A program made the position numbers and the translations under genes. Below the pieces are notes generated by a model that saw only the letters and a program-made list of their open reading frames with translations, had not been told where the DNA came from and did not search any database. Positions 1-8,794 of a DNA stretch of 64,000 bases are shown here, piece after piece (within the stretch, counting starts at the first letter, position 1; each line of letters begins with the position of its first letter). Source of the DNA: Xylophilus sp. GOD-11R (lineage in GTDB: Bacteria > Pseudomonadota > Gammaproteobacteria > Burkholderiales > Burkholderiaceae_C); the NCBI RefSeq assembly GCF_033546935.1, contig NZ_CP137854.1:1-64000 (forward strand), in the 5' to 3' direction.

Positions 1-785
1 TGTTCCTCGGCGTGACCGGCCGCATCGTGACGACGTCCAGCGCCTGCGCCTCCGGCAGCCAGGGCATCGGCTACGCCTTCGAGGCCATCCAGTCGGGCCG
101 CCAGACCGCGATGCTGGCCGGTGGCGCCGAGGAGCTCGACGCCACCGAGGCGGCGGTTTTCGACACCCTGTTCGCCACCAGCGTGCGCAACGACAGCCCC
201 GCGCTCACCCCCCGACCCTACGACGCCGGACGCGACGGCCTGGTCCTGGGCGAGGGCGCCTGCACGCTGGTGCTCGAAGAGCTCGACCACGCCCGCGCGC
301 GGGGCGCGACCATCCTGGCCGAGGTGCTGGGTTACGGCACCAACAGCGACGGCACCCATGTGACCCAGCCGCAGCCCGGCACCATGGCGCAGGCGATGCG
401 GCTGGCGCTGCAGGATGCACGGCTCGACGCGGCCGATGTCGGTTATGTCAACGGCCACGGCACCGCGACCGAGCACGGCGACCTGGCCGAAACCATCGCC
501 ACGCGCCAGGTGCTGGGGGGCGAGGTACCGATCAGTTCGCTCAAGAGCTACATGGGCCACACGCTGGGTGCCTGCGGCGCGCTCGAGGCCTGGATGACCA
601 TCGAGATGATGCGCGAGGGCTGGTTCGCGCCGACCATCAACCTCGAGACGGTCGACCCGCGCTGTGCGCCGCTGGGCTACATCCGGGGCGAGGGGCTCTC
701 GCGGCAGACGGATGTGGTCATGAGCAACAACTTCGCCTTCGGCGGCATCAACACCTCGCTGATCTTCGGCCGGTGGCGGGGGTGA
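1..785 (+). CDS. Beta-ketoacyl-ACP synthase, 3' part (cut by window edge)
   Basis: This is a FabF-type condensing enzyme, which joins an acyl group to malonyl-ACP. The reading frame is open from base 3, so the start lies outside the window and the N-terminal half-domain is missing. The Cys-His-His triad is visible: the nucleophile in SSACASGS (Cys codon 45-47), then NGHGTAT (His codon 456-458) and YMGHTLGA (His codon 558-560). The C-terminal NNFAFGGINTS motif is also present. The next gene, a phosphopantetheinyl transferase, overlaps its stop codon. That pairing, with a methyltransferase nearby, resembles the end of aryl-polyene or xanthomonadin-like clusters. The enzyme family is certain; the pathway is inferred from context, and ordinary fatty-acid synthesis cannot be excluded from this fragment. 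Confidence 0.9.
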   Translation, partial: FLGVTGRIVTTSSACASGSQGIGYAFEAIQSGRQTAMLAGGAEELDATEAAVFDTLFATSVRNDSPALTPRPYDAGRDGLVLGEGACTLVLEELDHARARGATILAEVLGYGTNSDGTHVTQPQPGTMAQAMRLALQDARLDAADVGYVNGHGTATEHGDLAETIATRQVLGGEVPISSLKSYMGHTLGACGALEAWMTIEMMREGWFAPTINLETVDPRCAPLGYIRGEGLSRQTDVVMSNNFAFGGINTSLIFGRWRG

Positions 786-1486
786 GTCGCGGCGGCACCG
801 TTCGCGTGGTGCTCGCGTCGGTGGCCCAAAGTTGCGCCGAGGCTGGAGAACCCGGCCGGTGGATGAGCGATGCGGAGCTTGATCGACTGGCGGCGTGGAC
901 GCAGGCCACGCGCCGTTCGCAGTACATCGCCGGTCGCTGGCAGGCGCGGGCCCTGTTGCGGTCGTGGTGCGGTACGGATGCATCGCGCTGGACACTGACC
1001 GCACTGACGGACGGCCCGCCACGGCTCGTCGGCCCCGAAGGCGCGACCGGGCTTTTCTGCAGCCTGAGCCACAGCGCCGACTGGCTGGCCTGCGCCATGG
1101 GCGATGTGCCCGTCGGCATCGACGTCGAGGCGACGGCGGTGCGCGACCGCAACTGGCTCGCCATGGCGCAAGCGGTTTGCAGCACCCGCGAATGGCGCAC
1201 CTTCCAAGCGCTTCACGAAGCGAATCGCGCCGCCGCGTTCCTGGCGATGTGGACGCTCAAGGAGTCGTGGCTCAAGCGGCTCGGCGAGCCGATGACACCG
1301 GGCCGCATGGCGCGCCTCGACACGCGGCAGGCACCGTCGGATGCGGGCGATGCCTGGCTGTGGCAGAGCGCGGCGCTCTCGCTGGCCCTGTGCGCGCCGG
1401 GCGCCCGCATCACGCTGGCAGGCGACGCCTGGCCGGCGGCCAGTCGCTGGCGCATCGTCGAGGTCGATGCCGCCGCCGCGTCATGA
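782..1486 (+). CDS. 4'-phosphopantetheinyl transferase
   Basis: It transfers the phosphopantetheine arm of CoA to a carrier-protein serine, converting apo-ACP to holo-ACP. Both family signatures are present: GIDVE at about residue 112 (Mg-CoA binding) and WTLKESWLK at about residue 157. At roughly 234 residues it matches the Sfp/Gsp-type length. The GTG at 782 is chosen because it forms a GTGA overlap with the ketosynthase stop; a GTG at 773 in the same frame is possible. Translational coupling suggests it activates carrier proteins of the same pathway. Its stop overlaps the convergent methyltransferase stop within TCATGA. Confidence 0.9.
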   Translation: MSRGGTVRVVLASVAQSCAEAGEPGRWMSDAELDRLAAWTQATRRSQYIAGRWQARALLRSWCGTDASRWTLTALTDGPPRLVGPEGATGLFCSLSHSADWLACAMGDVPVGIDVEATAVRDRNWLAMAQAVCSTREWRTFQALHEANRAAAFLAMWTLKESWLKRLGEPMTPGRMARLDTRQAPSDAGDAWLWQSAALSLALCAPGARITLAGDAWPAASRWRIVEVDAAAAS

Positions 1487-2194
1487 ACCCGGCTTGACGG
1501 CGACGAGGTTCAGCAGCGTTTCTTCGCGATTCCGGGCGGGCTTCCAGCCGAAGGCCTTTTCGGCGATGCCGAGGTCGGGCCGGCTCCACCAGAGATACGG
1601 ATAGGAAACCGCGCACGACGGCACCTGGAAGCCCGCCGACCGAATCATCTGCAGGTACTCGGCGGCGGTGCGCTGCACCTCCATCGGATGGCGGAACAGC
1701 AGCCGGATCGGCAGGGACTCGATGTAGCGCCGCGTGGACTCCGCGAACAGCAGGATGCCGCCCGGTTTGAGCACCCGCCAGAACTCGGCCAGCGCGGCCT
1801 CCTGCTCGACCAGGTGATGAAAGGTCTGGTGGCAGAAGAGCAGGTCGGCCGACGCGTCGGCCAGCGACAGCTGCGAGCTCGAGCCTTGCAGCAGCTCGGC
1901 CTGGACGCCGTGGCGCATCGCCCATTCGCTGGACACGGCAAGCATGTCCGGATCGATGTCGACGCCGACCAGGCGGGTCGGCCCGAAACATTGCGCCAGC
2001 TTGGGCAGCGAACGGCCGGAACCGCAGCCCACGTCGACCACCACCGGGTAGCGCTCGCGCCGGGCGGGGATGAGGCGGCAGAGATCGGCCATGGCGCGAT
2101 CGAGCACATGCACGCTCCAGGTCTCGCTCTTCAGGAACCACTTGCCGAAGCGCGTCTCCGGCACGTGTGCAGCGGCGGACAGGCCGGTGCGCAT
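1481..2194 (-). CDS. Class I SAM-dependent methyltransferase
   Basis: A 237-residue methyltransferase of the Methyltransf_11/UbiE-like type. SAM motif I reads VVDVGCGSGRS near residue 57, an acidic VGVDID follows as motif II, and FWRVLKPGGILLF is a typical post-motif strand. The substrate cannot be read from sequence. The ATG at 2194 overlaps the stop of the upstream gene (TGATG), so the two are translationally coupled. An open frame continues upstream, but it lies over the secreted-protein gene and is compositionally shadow sequence. Location beside a ketosynthase and phosphopantetheinyl transferase suggests polyketide tailoring or quinone-like methylation; this is inference. Confidence 0.85.
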   Translation of the reverse strand: MRTGLSAAAHVPETRFGKWFLKSETWSVHVLDRAMADLCRLIPARRERYPVVVDVGCGSGRSLPKLAQCFGPTRLVGVDIDPDMLAVSSEWAMRHGVQAELLQGSSSQLSLADASADLLFCHQTFHHLVEQEAALAEFWRVLKPGGILLFAESTRRYIESLPIRLLFRHPMEVQRTAAEYLQMIRSAGFQVPSCAVSYPYLWWSRPDLGIAEKAFGWKPARNREETLLNLVAVKPGS

Positions 2195-2601
2195 CAGGAC
2201 TTGTCGATGGCGATGCCGATGGCGGATTTGAGGTCGCCGACCCAGCGGTTGTAGAACGGGTGGATCAGCCCGGGCGCGTTGTCGGCCGGCTCGTACTTCA
2301 TGTTGACGCTGTCGCGGTACTTCACCGAATACGTGGTGGCCGAGTATTCGATGTCGGTGACGACCGTGTGCTTGTTGCGCACCGACAGCGTGGCGACCAT
2401 GCGGCCCGGTGCGACCTCGCGGATGTCCCACTGCTGCGACCGTGCGGCGGTCTCGATGGCCTGGCGAACCTGCGCTTCGGTCACGCCGGCGCTGCGGGTG
2501 GGCACGTTCTCGTAGTTGACGATGGGAACGACGCTTCGCGCGACAGCGTTCCAGGAAGCGAGCGCCAATGCGGCCAGGGCGAGAACACGCAGCAGTTTCA
2601 T
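2194..2601 (-). CDS. Small secreted protein of unknown function
   Basis: A 135-residue protein with a clear Sec signal peptide: KLLR, then a hydrophobic core LALAALALASW and probable cleavage after NAVA. The mature part (about 115 residues) has no motif I can name. It alternates polar and hydrophobic strands (VVTDIEYSATTYSVKY), suggesting a small beta-rich periplasmic domain. There is no lipobox cysteine. It is the first gene of a two-gene unit with the methyltransferase, coupled by TGATG. Small exported proteins accompany aryl-polyene clusters, so an envelope role is reasonable, but no function should be assigned. Confidence 0.75.
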   Translation of the reverse strand: MKLLRVLALAALALASWNAVARSVVPIVNYENVPTRSAGVTEAQVRQAIETAARSQQWDIREVAPGRMVATLSVRNKHTVVTDIEYSATTYSVKYRDSVNMKYEPADNAPGLIHPFYNRWVGDLKSAIGIAIDKS

Positions 2602-2743
2602 TCGAATCTCTTTGCAGGAGTGAGCGGGGGAGGGGAAGCAGGAAGCGCAATGGGCGCGAAATTATGCCGCGCGGGTGCAGGCGTCCTCGGGTATTGATCG
2701 GCTTGAAAACACCATTCGTCGCGCCACGTTATGGTCCGTCGCC

Positions 2744-3928
2744 ATGACCGCCCACGCCGCTCCCCGCATGACCCCCGCGCTGACCGCCCTCATGGCCATC
2801 GGCAGCGGTTTGTCTGTCGCCAGCAACTACTACGCGCAGCCGCTGCTGGCGCTCTTCGTGCAGGTGTTTCGCATCAGCATCGGGCACGCCGGCGTGCTGG
2901 TGACCTGCTCGCAGATCGGCTACATCTGCGGCCTCGTCTTTCTGGTGCCGCTGGGCGACCGGCTGGAGCGGCGCAAGCTGCTCACCGCGACCGCCGCGCT
3001 CACCTCGGCCGGGCTGCTGGCGATGGGGCTGGCGCCGGACTTCTCGCTGCTGCTGGTGGCCTCGGTCTGCGTGGGCTTCACCAGCGTCACCGCGCAGATC
3101 CTGGTGCCGCTGGCCGCGCACCTGGCCACGCCCGAGCGGCGCGGACGCACCGTCAGCGTGGTGATGAGCGGCCTGCTGCTGGGCATCTTGCTGGCGCGCA
3201 CCTTCGCCGGCGTCATCGCCGACGTCTCCGGCTGGCGCACCGTGTTCCTGTCGGCCTCGGCGCTGATGGCGGTCTTCGCGGTGCTCTGCTGGCGGCTGCT
3301 GCCCTCGATCGCACCGACCTCCACCGGCAGCTACGGCGCGCTACTGGCCTCGGCCGCGCGGTTGTTCGGCCAGCAGCCGGTGCTGCGGCGCCGGGCGCTG
3401 ATCGGTGGACTGAACTTCGCCTCGTTCGCCGCGCTGTGGACCACGCTGGCCTTCCTGCTGAAGGACCGCTGGGGTTACGGCGAGGCGGCGATCGGATTGT
3501 TCGGCCTGATCGGTGCGGCCGGCGCCCTGTGCGCGCAGGTGGCGGGGCGGCTGTCGGATGCGGGCTACAACCGGCAGGCGACCGGCGGTTTCATCCTGCT
3601 GGGTGTGCTGGGCTGGGGCTTCATGTACCTGGGCGGCCATTCACAGGCAGCGCTGGTGGTCGGCATCCTGCTGCTCGACCTGGGCGTGCAGGGCACGCAC
3701 ATCTCCAACCAGAGCACCATCTACGCGCTGGACCCGGCGGCGCGCAGCCGCCTGACCACCTGCTACATGTCGTCGTATTTCACCGGCGGCGCGGTGGGTT
3801 CGGCGCTGGGTGCCTGGGCCTATGCGCACGGCGCCTGGACGGGCGTCTGCGTCGTCGGCGGCGCGGCCTGCGCGATCGCGCTGCTGCGCTGGGCGGTGTC
3901 GGAGGCGCGGCCGGTCAGCGCCGGCTGA
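2744..3928 (+). CDS. MFS transporter, 12 TM
   Basis: A major facilitator superfamily permease of about 394 residues with roughly twelve hydrophobic segments. The inter-helix 2-3 signature GDRLERRKL is present, as is a basic cytoplasmic loop between the halves (ARLFGQQPVLRRR). The ATG at 2744 is chosen because the first helix starts about 12 residues later; the open frame extends to 2675, but that region encodes no helix and holds likely promoter sequence. The substrate is unknown; the general look is that of small-molecule or drug efflux permeases. Its 3' end overlaps the convergent cytochrome b561 gene by 14 bases. Confidence 0.88.
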   Translation: MTAHAAPRMTPALTALMAIGSGLSVASNYYAQPLLALFVQVFRISIGHAGVLVTCSQIGYICGLVFLVPLGDRLERRKLLTATAALTSAGLLAMGLAPDFSLLLVASVCVGFTSVTAQILVPLAAHLATPERRGRTVSVVMSGLLLGILLARTFAGVIADVSGWRTVFLSASALMAVFAVLCWRLLPSIAPTSTGSYGALLASAARLFGQQPVLRRRALIGGLNFASFAALWTTLAFLLKDRWGYGEAAIGLFGLIGAAGALCAQVAGRLSDAGYNRQATGGFILLGVLGWGFMYLGGHSQAALVVGILLLDLGVQGTHISNQSTIYALDPAARSRLTTCYMSSYFTGGAVGSALGAWAYAHGAWTGVCVVGGAACAIALLRWAVSEARPVSAG

Positions 3929-4511
3929 ACCACATGCGGCGCAGCACCGCCTCGCGGTCGAAGAACTGGTGCTTGAGCGCGCCCGCGATGTGCAGGAAGA
4001 CCAGCCCGTACAGCACATAGCCGCCCCAGCGGTGCAGGGCGCCGAAGAGGTCGTGCAGCGGCTCCTTGGTCGAGGGCGGCAGGTTTTCGATGAGGCCGAT
4101 GCGCGGCCAGCCGATGGTGCCGAAGAGCTGCATCGGATGGGTCGCCGCCTCGCTCCAGGCCGAGTCGTGCAGCCAGCCCGACAGCGGCATCCAGAAGATC
4201 ACCACGTAGAGCAGCCCGTGCACCGCATGGGCCGACACCGTCTCCCAGCGCGGATAGGCCGAGGGCAGCGGCGGCGGACGGTGCCCGATGCGCCAGAGCA
4301 GGCGCAGCAGTGCCAGGCCCAGCACGGTGATGCCGAGCGACTTGTGGGTGTCGATCGCGGGACGGATCCAGTCCTCGGGAATGTGCTCCACCGACAGGAT
4401 CAGCGCCACGTTGGCGACCATGGCGACGGCGACCAGCCAGTGCAGCACGATCGCCGGATGGGAGTAGTGCGAGGCTTCCGGGGCGGAGTTGGTTTCTGGC
4501 GTATGGGGCAT
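3915..4511 (-). CDS. Cytochrome b561 family protein
   Basis: A 198-residue di-heme b-type membrane cytochrome (CybB/YceJ type) moving electrons from quinol in the inner membrane. Four hydrophobic helices carry histidines at expected places: HPAIVLHWLVA in helix 1, DTHKSLG, VSAHAVHGLLYV in helix 3, and LHRWGGYVLYGLVFLHI in helix 4. The ATG at 4511 gives a short hydrophilic lead (MPHTPETN) before helix 1. A much longer open frame in the same phase continues upstream to 6086, but it lies over the glycosyltransferase and has no family features. It stands alone between convergent and divergent neighbours. Confidence 0.88.
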   Translation of the reverse strand: MPHTPETNSAPEASHYSHPAIVLHWLVAVAMVANVALILSVEHIPEDWIRPAIDTHKSLGITVLGLALLRLLWRIGHRPPPLPSAYPRWETVSAHAVHGLLYVVIFWMPLSGWLHDSAWSEAATHPMQLFGTIGWPRIGLIENLPPSTKEPLHDLFGALHRWGGYVLYGLVFLHIAGALKHQFFDREAVLRRMWFSRR

Positions 4512-4658
4512 GGGCCGCACTTTAGTGGCGGAAAGCCGCGCGGTGCCGGTCGTTTCGGCATCCGGCGAACGAATCTGCGCGTAAGGTGTCTGACCGTGGC
4601 GGCGGCACCGGCCGTCGCGCGTCGTTTTCTCCCTCTTCCCGGGCCGCGGCCCTCCAGC

Positions 4659-6122
4659 ATGTCCCACGACTCCCTTCGACTCGCGCGCGACCGTACCCAG
4701 CCGCCCGCCGGCTTCGGCCCGACACCCTGGCGCAGCGTGGCCATTCACGGCGCGGTGCTCGCGGCCTGGGCGGCGCTGTTCGCCATGGCGTTCTCGTCGG
4801 GCGGCGTGCTGGCCTGGTCGGTCGGCGTGGCCTATGTGAGTTACGACACCCTGCTGCTGGTGTTCGTGGGCACGCGCACCTGGGCCTTGCGCGGTGATGC
4901 CGTCACACGGCCGGGGCGGCCGGCAGACGTCGCGTCGCCACGGGCCACCCTGGCGGTGCTGGTGGCCGCGCACAACGAGGCGGCGGTGCTGCCGGTGACG
5001 CTGGCCGCGTTGCTGGCGCAGGACGATCCGCCCGAGCGCATCGTGGTGGTCGACGACGGCTCCACCGACGGCACCGGCGCGCTGCTCACCGGGCGCTACG
5101 GCGTGCCCGCCACCGACGCCGGCGCCTGCAGCGAAGCCGGCACGCTGCACCCCGGACTGCGCTGGCTGCGGCTGCCGCACGGCGGCAAGGCGGTGGCGCT
5201 GAACGCCGCGCTGCCGCTGGTCGACTGCGACATCGTGCTCACCGTCGACGGTGACACGCTGCTGGAGCCCGGCGCCATCGCCGCGATCCGCCGGGCCTTC
5301 GCGGCCGACCCGGCGCTGATGATCGCCACCGGCGTGATCACCCCGGTGTGCCGGCCGACCTGGCAGGGGCGCATCTTCCAGTGGTTCCAGACCTATGAAT
5401 ACCTGCGCAATTTCTTGTCGCGCTTCGCCTGGATGCGCATGGACAGCCTGCTGCTGGTCTCCGGCGCCTTCGCCGCCTATCGACGCGCGGAGCTGATGGC
5501 CGTCGGCGGCTTCGACGCCGCCAGCCTGGTCGAAGACTACGAACTGACCCACCGCATGCGCCGCCACGCCGTGTTGCACGGCCTGCACTGGCATGTGGGC
5601 GTGCTCGGCGACGCGCGCGCCCGCACCGACGCGCCGGCCAGCCTGGGCGCTTTCCTGCGCCAACGCCGGCGCTGGTTCGGTGGCTTTCTGCAGACGCAGT
5701 TCCGCTACCGCGAGATGGTCGGCGACCGGCGCTACGGCTGGATGGGCACGCTGATGCTGCCGGTCAAGGCCATCGACACCCTGCAGCCGCTGTTCGGGCT
5801 GACGGCCTTCGGCCTGCTCGTTTGGGACGTGGCGAGCGGGCGCATCAGCCTGCTGGCAGCGGCCGGCGCGGTGATCGGCATCAAGCTGGCGATCGATCTG
5901 GCGTTCCACCTGTGGTCGATCCACCTCTACCGGCGCTGGACCGGCGGCGGCCAGCGCATCGATTTCGTGCAGGGCCTGCTCGCTGCCCTGGCCGAGCCCT
6001 TCACCTTCCAGCTGCTGCGCCACACCGGCGCGGCACTCGGCTGGGTGATGTTCGTCACCGGCCGTGGTGGCTGGGGGCGGCAGCACCGCAACGCCGGGCT
6101 GGGCGACGAGCCGCAGCGCTGA
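4659..6122 (+). CDS. Membrane glycosyltransferase, family GT2
   Basis: A processive GT2-type polysaccharide synthase of about 487 residues, similar in architecture to PgaC, hyaluronan and NodC-like enzymes. Two N-terminal membrane helices (about 26-70) precede a cytoplasmic catalytic domain with VVDDGSTDG (about 130-138), DGD (about 197-199), EDYE (about 292-295, general base region) and QRRRW (about 335-339, acceptor site). C-terminal helices follow (about 365-430). The sugar and polymer are not evident and no partner export genes are adjacent. The ATG at 4659 leaves a short cytoplasmic tail; the open frame extends upstream to 3810 over neighbouring genes and that part is spurious. Confidence 0.88.
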   Translation: MSHDSLRLARDRTQPPAGFGPTPWRSVAIHGAVLAAWAALFAMAFSSGGVLAWSVGVAYVSYDTLLLVFVGTRTWALRGDAVTRPGRPADVASPRATLAVLVAAHNEAAVLPVTLAALLAQDDPPERIVVVDDGSTDGTGALLTGRYGVPATDAGACSEAGTLHPGLRWLRLPHGGKAVALNAALPLVDCDIVLTVDGDTLLEPGAIAAIRRAFAADPALMIATGVITPVCRPTWQGRIFQWFQTYEYLRNFLSRFAWMRMDSLLLVSGAFAAYRRAELMAVGGFDAASLVEDYELTHRMRRHAVLHGLHWHVGVLGDARARTDAPASLGAFLRQRRRWFGGFLQTQFRYREMVGDRRYGWMGTLMLPVKAIDTLQPLFGLTAFGLLVWDVASGRISLLAAAGAVIGIKLAIDLAFHLWSIHLYRRWTGGGQRIDFVQGLLAALAEPFTFQLLRHTGAALGWVMFVTGRGGWGRQHRNAGLGDEPQR

Positions 6123-6157
6123 GCGATGAAGGGCGGTCGCCGCCGACGCCGGGGGGC

Positions 6158-7543
6158 TTATTTCATCAACGCTTCGATCGCATCACCTTCCACCGGCACA
6201 CCGCGCGTGATCAGCTCGCAGCCGGTTTCCGTCAGCACCGCGTCGTCCTCGATACGGATGCCGATGTTCCAGAACGCCTCGGGCACGTCGTCGCCCGGGC
6301 GCACGTAGAGCCCCGGCTCGATGGTGGTGACCATGCCCGGGCGCAGGATGCGGCTCGGCCGGCTCTTCACGATCTCGCCGGACAGCGGGTCGCGCCGCTC
6401 GATGAGTGTCTGCGCCTCGCTCGGCTCCACGTAGCTGCCGCAGTCGTGCACGTCCATGCCCAGCCAGTGGCCGGTGCGGTGCATGTAGTAGCGGAAATAG
6501 GCGCGCTTCTCGATCACGTCCTGCACGCCGCCCACCTTGTCGGCGTCGAGCAGCTTCAGGTCGAGCAGCCCTTGCGACAGCACCTTCACCGTGGCTTCGT
6601 GCGGATCGTTGAAACGCGCGCCCGGCCGGGTCGCCTCCACGGCCGCGTACTGGCTCTGCAGCACCAGGTCGTACAGGGCACGCTGCGGCCCGGTGAACCG
6701 GCCGTTGGCCGGGAAGGTGCGGGTGATGTCGCTGGCGTAGCCGTCGAGCTCGCAGCCGGCGTCGATCAGCACCAGCTCGCCGTCGCGCACCGGCGCGGCG
6801 TCGGCGCGGTAATGCAGCACGCAGGCATTGCCGCCGGCCGCCACGATGGAGCTGTAGGCCGGGTACTGCGAGCCGCCCATGCGAAAGGCGTGCAGCAGCT
6901 CGGCGTCGAGGTGGTATTCGCGCAGGTCCACGCCCTGGCGCAGCAGGCGAGCGCTGGCCTGCATCGCGCGGATGTGCGCGTCGGCGCTGATCTGCGCGGC
7001 GCGGCGCATCACGTCGATCTCGTGGGCGTCCTTCACCAGCCGCATCTCGTCGAGCGGGCCGCACAGGTCGCGCTGCTGTTCCGGCACCAGGGCGCCCATG
7101 CGCACGCGCGAGCGCACCTTGGAGAGCCAACCGTCGATGCGGGTCTCCAGGCCGGTGTGGGTGGCGAAGGGAAACCACACCGTCTCGCGGTTCTCCAGCA
7201 GGCGCGGCAGGCGGGTGTCGAGCTCGGCGACGGAGATGGCCTCGTCGACCTTCAAGGCCTCCGGCGCCGCCTCGGGGCCCAGGCGCAGGCCGTCCCAGAT
7301 TTCGCGTTCCACGTCCTTGGGCTGGCAGAACAGCGTGGCGCGGCCGTCGCCGGCGAGCACCAGCCAGGCGTTGGGTTCGGTGAAGCCGGTGAGGTAGTAG
7401 AAGTAGCTGTCGTGGCGAAAGAGGAAGTCGCTGTCGCGGTTGCGCGGGCGCTCCAGCGCGGTCGGCACGATGGCGATGCCGTCCGGTCCCAGCTGGGCTG
7501 CGAGGCGGGCACGGCGTGCGGCGTAGATCGAGGTGTCGTTCAT
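6158..7543 (-). CDS. pepP: Xaa-Pro aminopeptidase (M24B)
   Basis: A cytoplasmic metallopeptidase of 461 residues that removes an N-terminal residue preceding proline. The N-terminal AMP_N domain (SDFLFRHDSYFYYLTGF) is followed by the pita-bread catalytic domain. The five metal ligands are visible: the two Asp in LIDAGCELDGYASDITRTF, the His in HRTGHWLGMDVHD, and Glu in TIEPGLYV and GIRIEDDAV. The ATG at 7543 overlaps the upstream murU stop as ATGA. Length and motif order match E. coli PepP. Confidence 0.93.
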   Translation of the reverse strand: MNDTSIYAARRARLAAQLGPDGIAIVPTALERPRNRDSDFLFRHDSYFYYLTGFTEPNAWLVLAGDGRATLFCQPKDVEREIWDGLRLGPEAAPEALKVDEAISVAELDTRLPRLLENRETVWFPFATHTGLETRIDGWLSKVRSRVRMGALVPEQQRDLCGPLDEMRLVKDAHEIDVMRRAAQISADAHIRAMQASARLLRQGVDLREYHLDAELLHAFRMGGSQYPAYSSIVAAGGNACVLHYRADAAPVRDGELVLIDAGCELDGYASDITRTFPANGRFTGPQRALYDLVLQSQYAAVEATRPGARFNDPHEATVKVLSQGLLDLKLLDADKVGGVQDVIEKRAYFRYYMHRTGHWLGMDVHDCGSYVEPSEAQTLIERRDPLSGEIVKSRPSRILRPGMVTTIEPGLYVRPGDDVPEAFWNIGIRIEDDAVLTETGCELITRGVPVEGDAIEALMK

Positions 7544-8355
7544 GGGTTGAGGTCCTGCGGGGGCTGCTGCTGTGGCGTCGTCAGCATGATCGCCTGCCAT
7601 TGTTCCAGCCGCTCGGGCGTGCCGACATCGGCCCAGCGGCCGTCGTGGCGTTCGGCGGTGACCCGGCCTTGCGCCATGGCCGCGCGCAGCAGGGGCGCGA
7701 GCGGGGCGGCGATGCCTGCGGGGTTGCCGGGCGGGATGTCGCACCAGGGCGCGCCGAACAGCTCGGCGCGGTAGAGGCCGATGGTGGAATAGGTCAGGCG
7801 CGGCGCCGGGTCGTCTGCAGGCGGCGCGGTGGCGATGCCGTCGTCGCGCAGGTGGAAGTCGCCTTGGGGGTGCTGCGGCGGATTGGGTACCAGCCACAGA
7901 TGGGCGAGGGCGTCGCCGGCGGCGAAGCGGGCTGCAGCGGCAGGATCGAAGACGAAATCGGGTGCGAACACGTCGCCGGCTGCGACCCAGAACACCTCGT
8001 TGGCCAGCAAGGGCAGGGCGCGGACGATGCCGCCGGCGGTTTCGAGCGCATCGCCGAAGTCGTGAGCTTCATGGGAATAGGCGATGCGCAGGCCGAGGGC
8101 GCTGCCGTCACCGAGGCGGTCCGGTATCTGCTGCCAGAGCCAGCCGGTGTTGACGACGACATCGCCGATGCCGTCACGGGCCATGGCTTCGAGCGTCCAC
8201 TGCATCAGCGGCTTGCCGGCCAGCGGCAGCAGCGGCTTGGGGCAGGTGTCGGTGAGGGGCCGCATGCGGGAGCCGCGGCCGGCGGCCAGGACGATGGCGG
8301 GATAGGGGGAAGGCGAAGACGAGCGATGCACGCGGTGGATTATCGGCGCTTCCAT
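7540..8355 (-). CDS. murU: N-acetylmuramate 1-phosphate uridylyltransferase (MurU-like)
   Basis: A sugar-1-phosphate nucleotidyltransferase of 271 residues. The N-terminal pyrophosphorylase signature reads LAAGRGSRMRPLTDTCPKPL, followed by AGKPLMQWTLE, as in MurU of the peptidoglycan-recycling bypass. MurU makes UDP-MurNAc from MurNAc-1-P; the related RmlA/GlmU-type enzymes are the alternative. The ATG at 8355 is chosen because upstream in-frame codons run into another gene (ending at 8366) and lack family features. It is translationally coupled to pepP (ATGA). The kinase AmgK, usually encoded next to murU, is not adjacent here; a low-GC PEP-CTERM segment lies upstream instead. Confidence 0.82.
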   Translation of the reverse strand: MEAPIIHRVHRSSSPSPYPAIVLAAGRGSRMRPLTDTCPKPLLPLAGKPLMQWTLEAMARDGIGDVVVNTGWLWQQIPDRLGDGSALGLRIAYSHEAHDFGDALETAGGIVRALPLLANEVFWVAAGDVFAPDFVFDPAAAARFAAGDALAHLWLVPNPPQHPQGDFHLRDDGIATAPPADDPAPRLTYSTIGLYRAELFGAPWCDIPPGNPAGIAAPLAPLLRAAMAQGRVTAERHDGRWADVGTPERLEQWQAIMLTTPQQQPPQDLNP

Positions 8356-8365
8356 TCGGGGCGCT

Positions 8366-8752
8366 TCATGGCCGTACCGAAACCCCGTCGAGGGTGAACC
8401 AGCCCCCGGTGTCGACAAATAAAAATCGCAATTCGCTCGTGTTGCTGATGGCCGTGACTCTGCCGGAAAAGGGAGTTCGCGCAAAACCCGGAAAATCAAC
8501 ACCTTTCAAGATGCTCGCGCCGTTCCAAAAAACTTCGAGGCTACCTTTTCGGATGGATGCCTCGTAGCCCAGCACAAAGGATATTTTGTAATCGCGCCGT
8601 GGTGCTGTATGGAGCCGCTGGAAGACGCCGCCCGCCGGATGGGCCGGGGTGATGCGGCCGCCACCGCGGCTGGACGGAATGACATCTGCGTTGAACAATT
8701 CCCAACCGATGGGTTGGTCATTGCAAAAGCGGCCATTGGAGACGAGTTCCAT
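8366..8752 (-). CDS. Signal-less paralogue of the adjacent PEP-CTERM protein (possible remnant)
   Basis: A 128-residue product. It aligns by eye with the mature domain of the upstream gene: ELVSNGRF matches NLIQNGDF, YKISFVLG matches YKIEFQLE, and FTLDGVSV matches YTLDNVSV. These are hallmarks of jelly-roll carbohydrate-binding-like domains in PEP-CTERM proteins. It lacks both a signal peptide and a PEP-CTERM anchor. It lies in the same frame as the upstream gene, directly after its stop, and the frame between (TGA at 8795-8797 to ATG at 8752) is open. It may be a degenerate second domain, a truncated duplicate or an unexpressed remnant. The ATG start is uncertain. Confidence 0.5.
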   Translation of the reverse strand: MELVSNGRFCNDQPIGWELFNADVIPSSRGGGRITPAHPAGGVFQRLHTAPRRDYKISFVLGYEASIRKGSLEVFWNGASILKGVDFPGFARTPFSGRVTAISNTSELRFLFVDTGGWFTLDGVSVRP

Positions 8753-8794
8753 AAAGGCGACGGGCGGAGTGAGAAAGCCGCCAGGCAGGGCATT

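Noticed and set aside
3915..6086. A 723-codon open frame antisense to the glycosyltransferase
   Set aside because: Only its last part (to 4511) is the cytochrome b561 gene. The rest lacks family features and mirrors GC-rich codon bias of the real gene.
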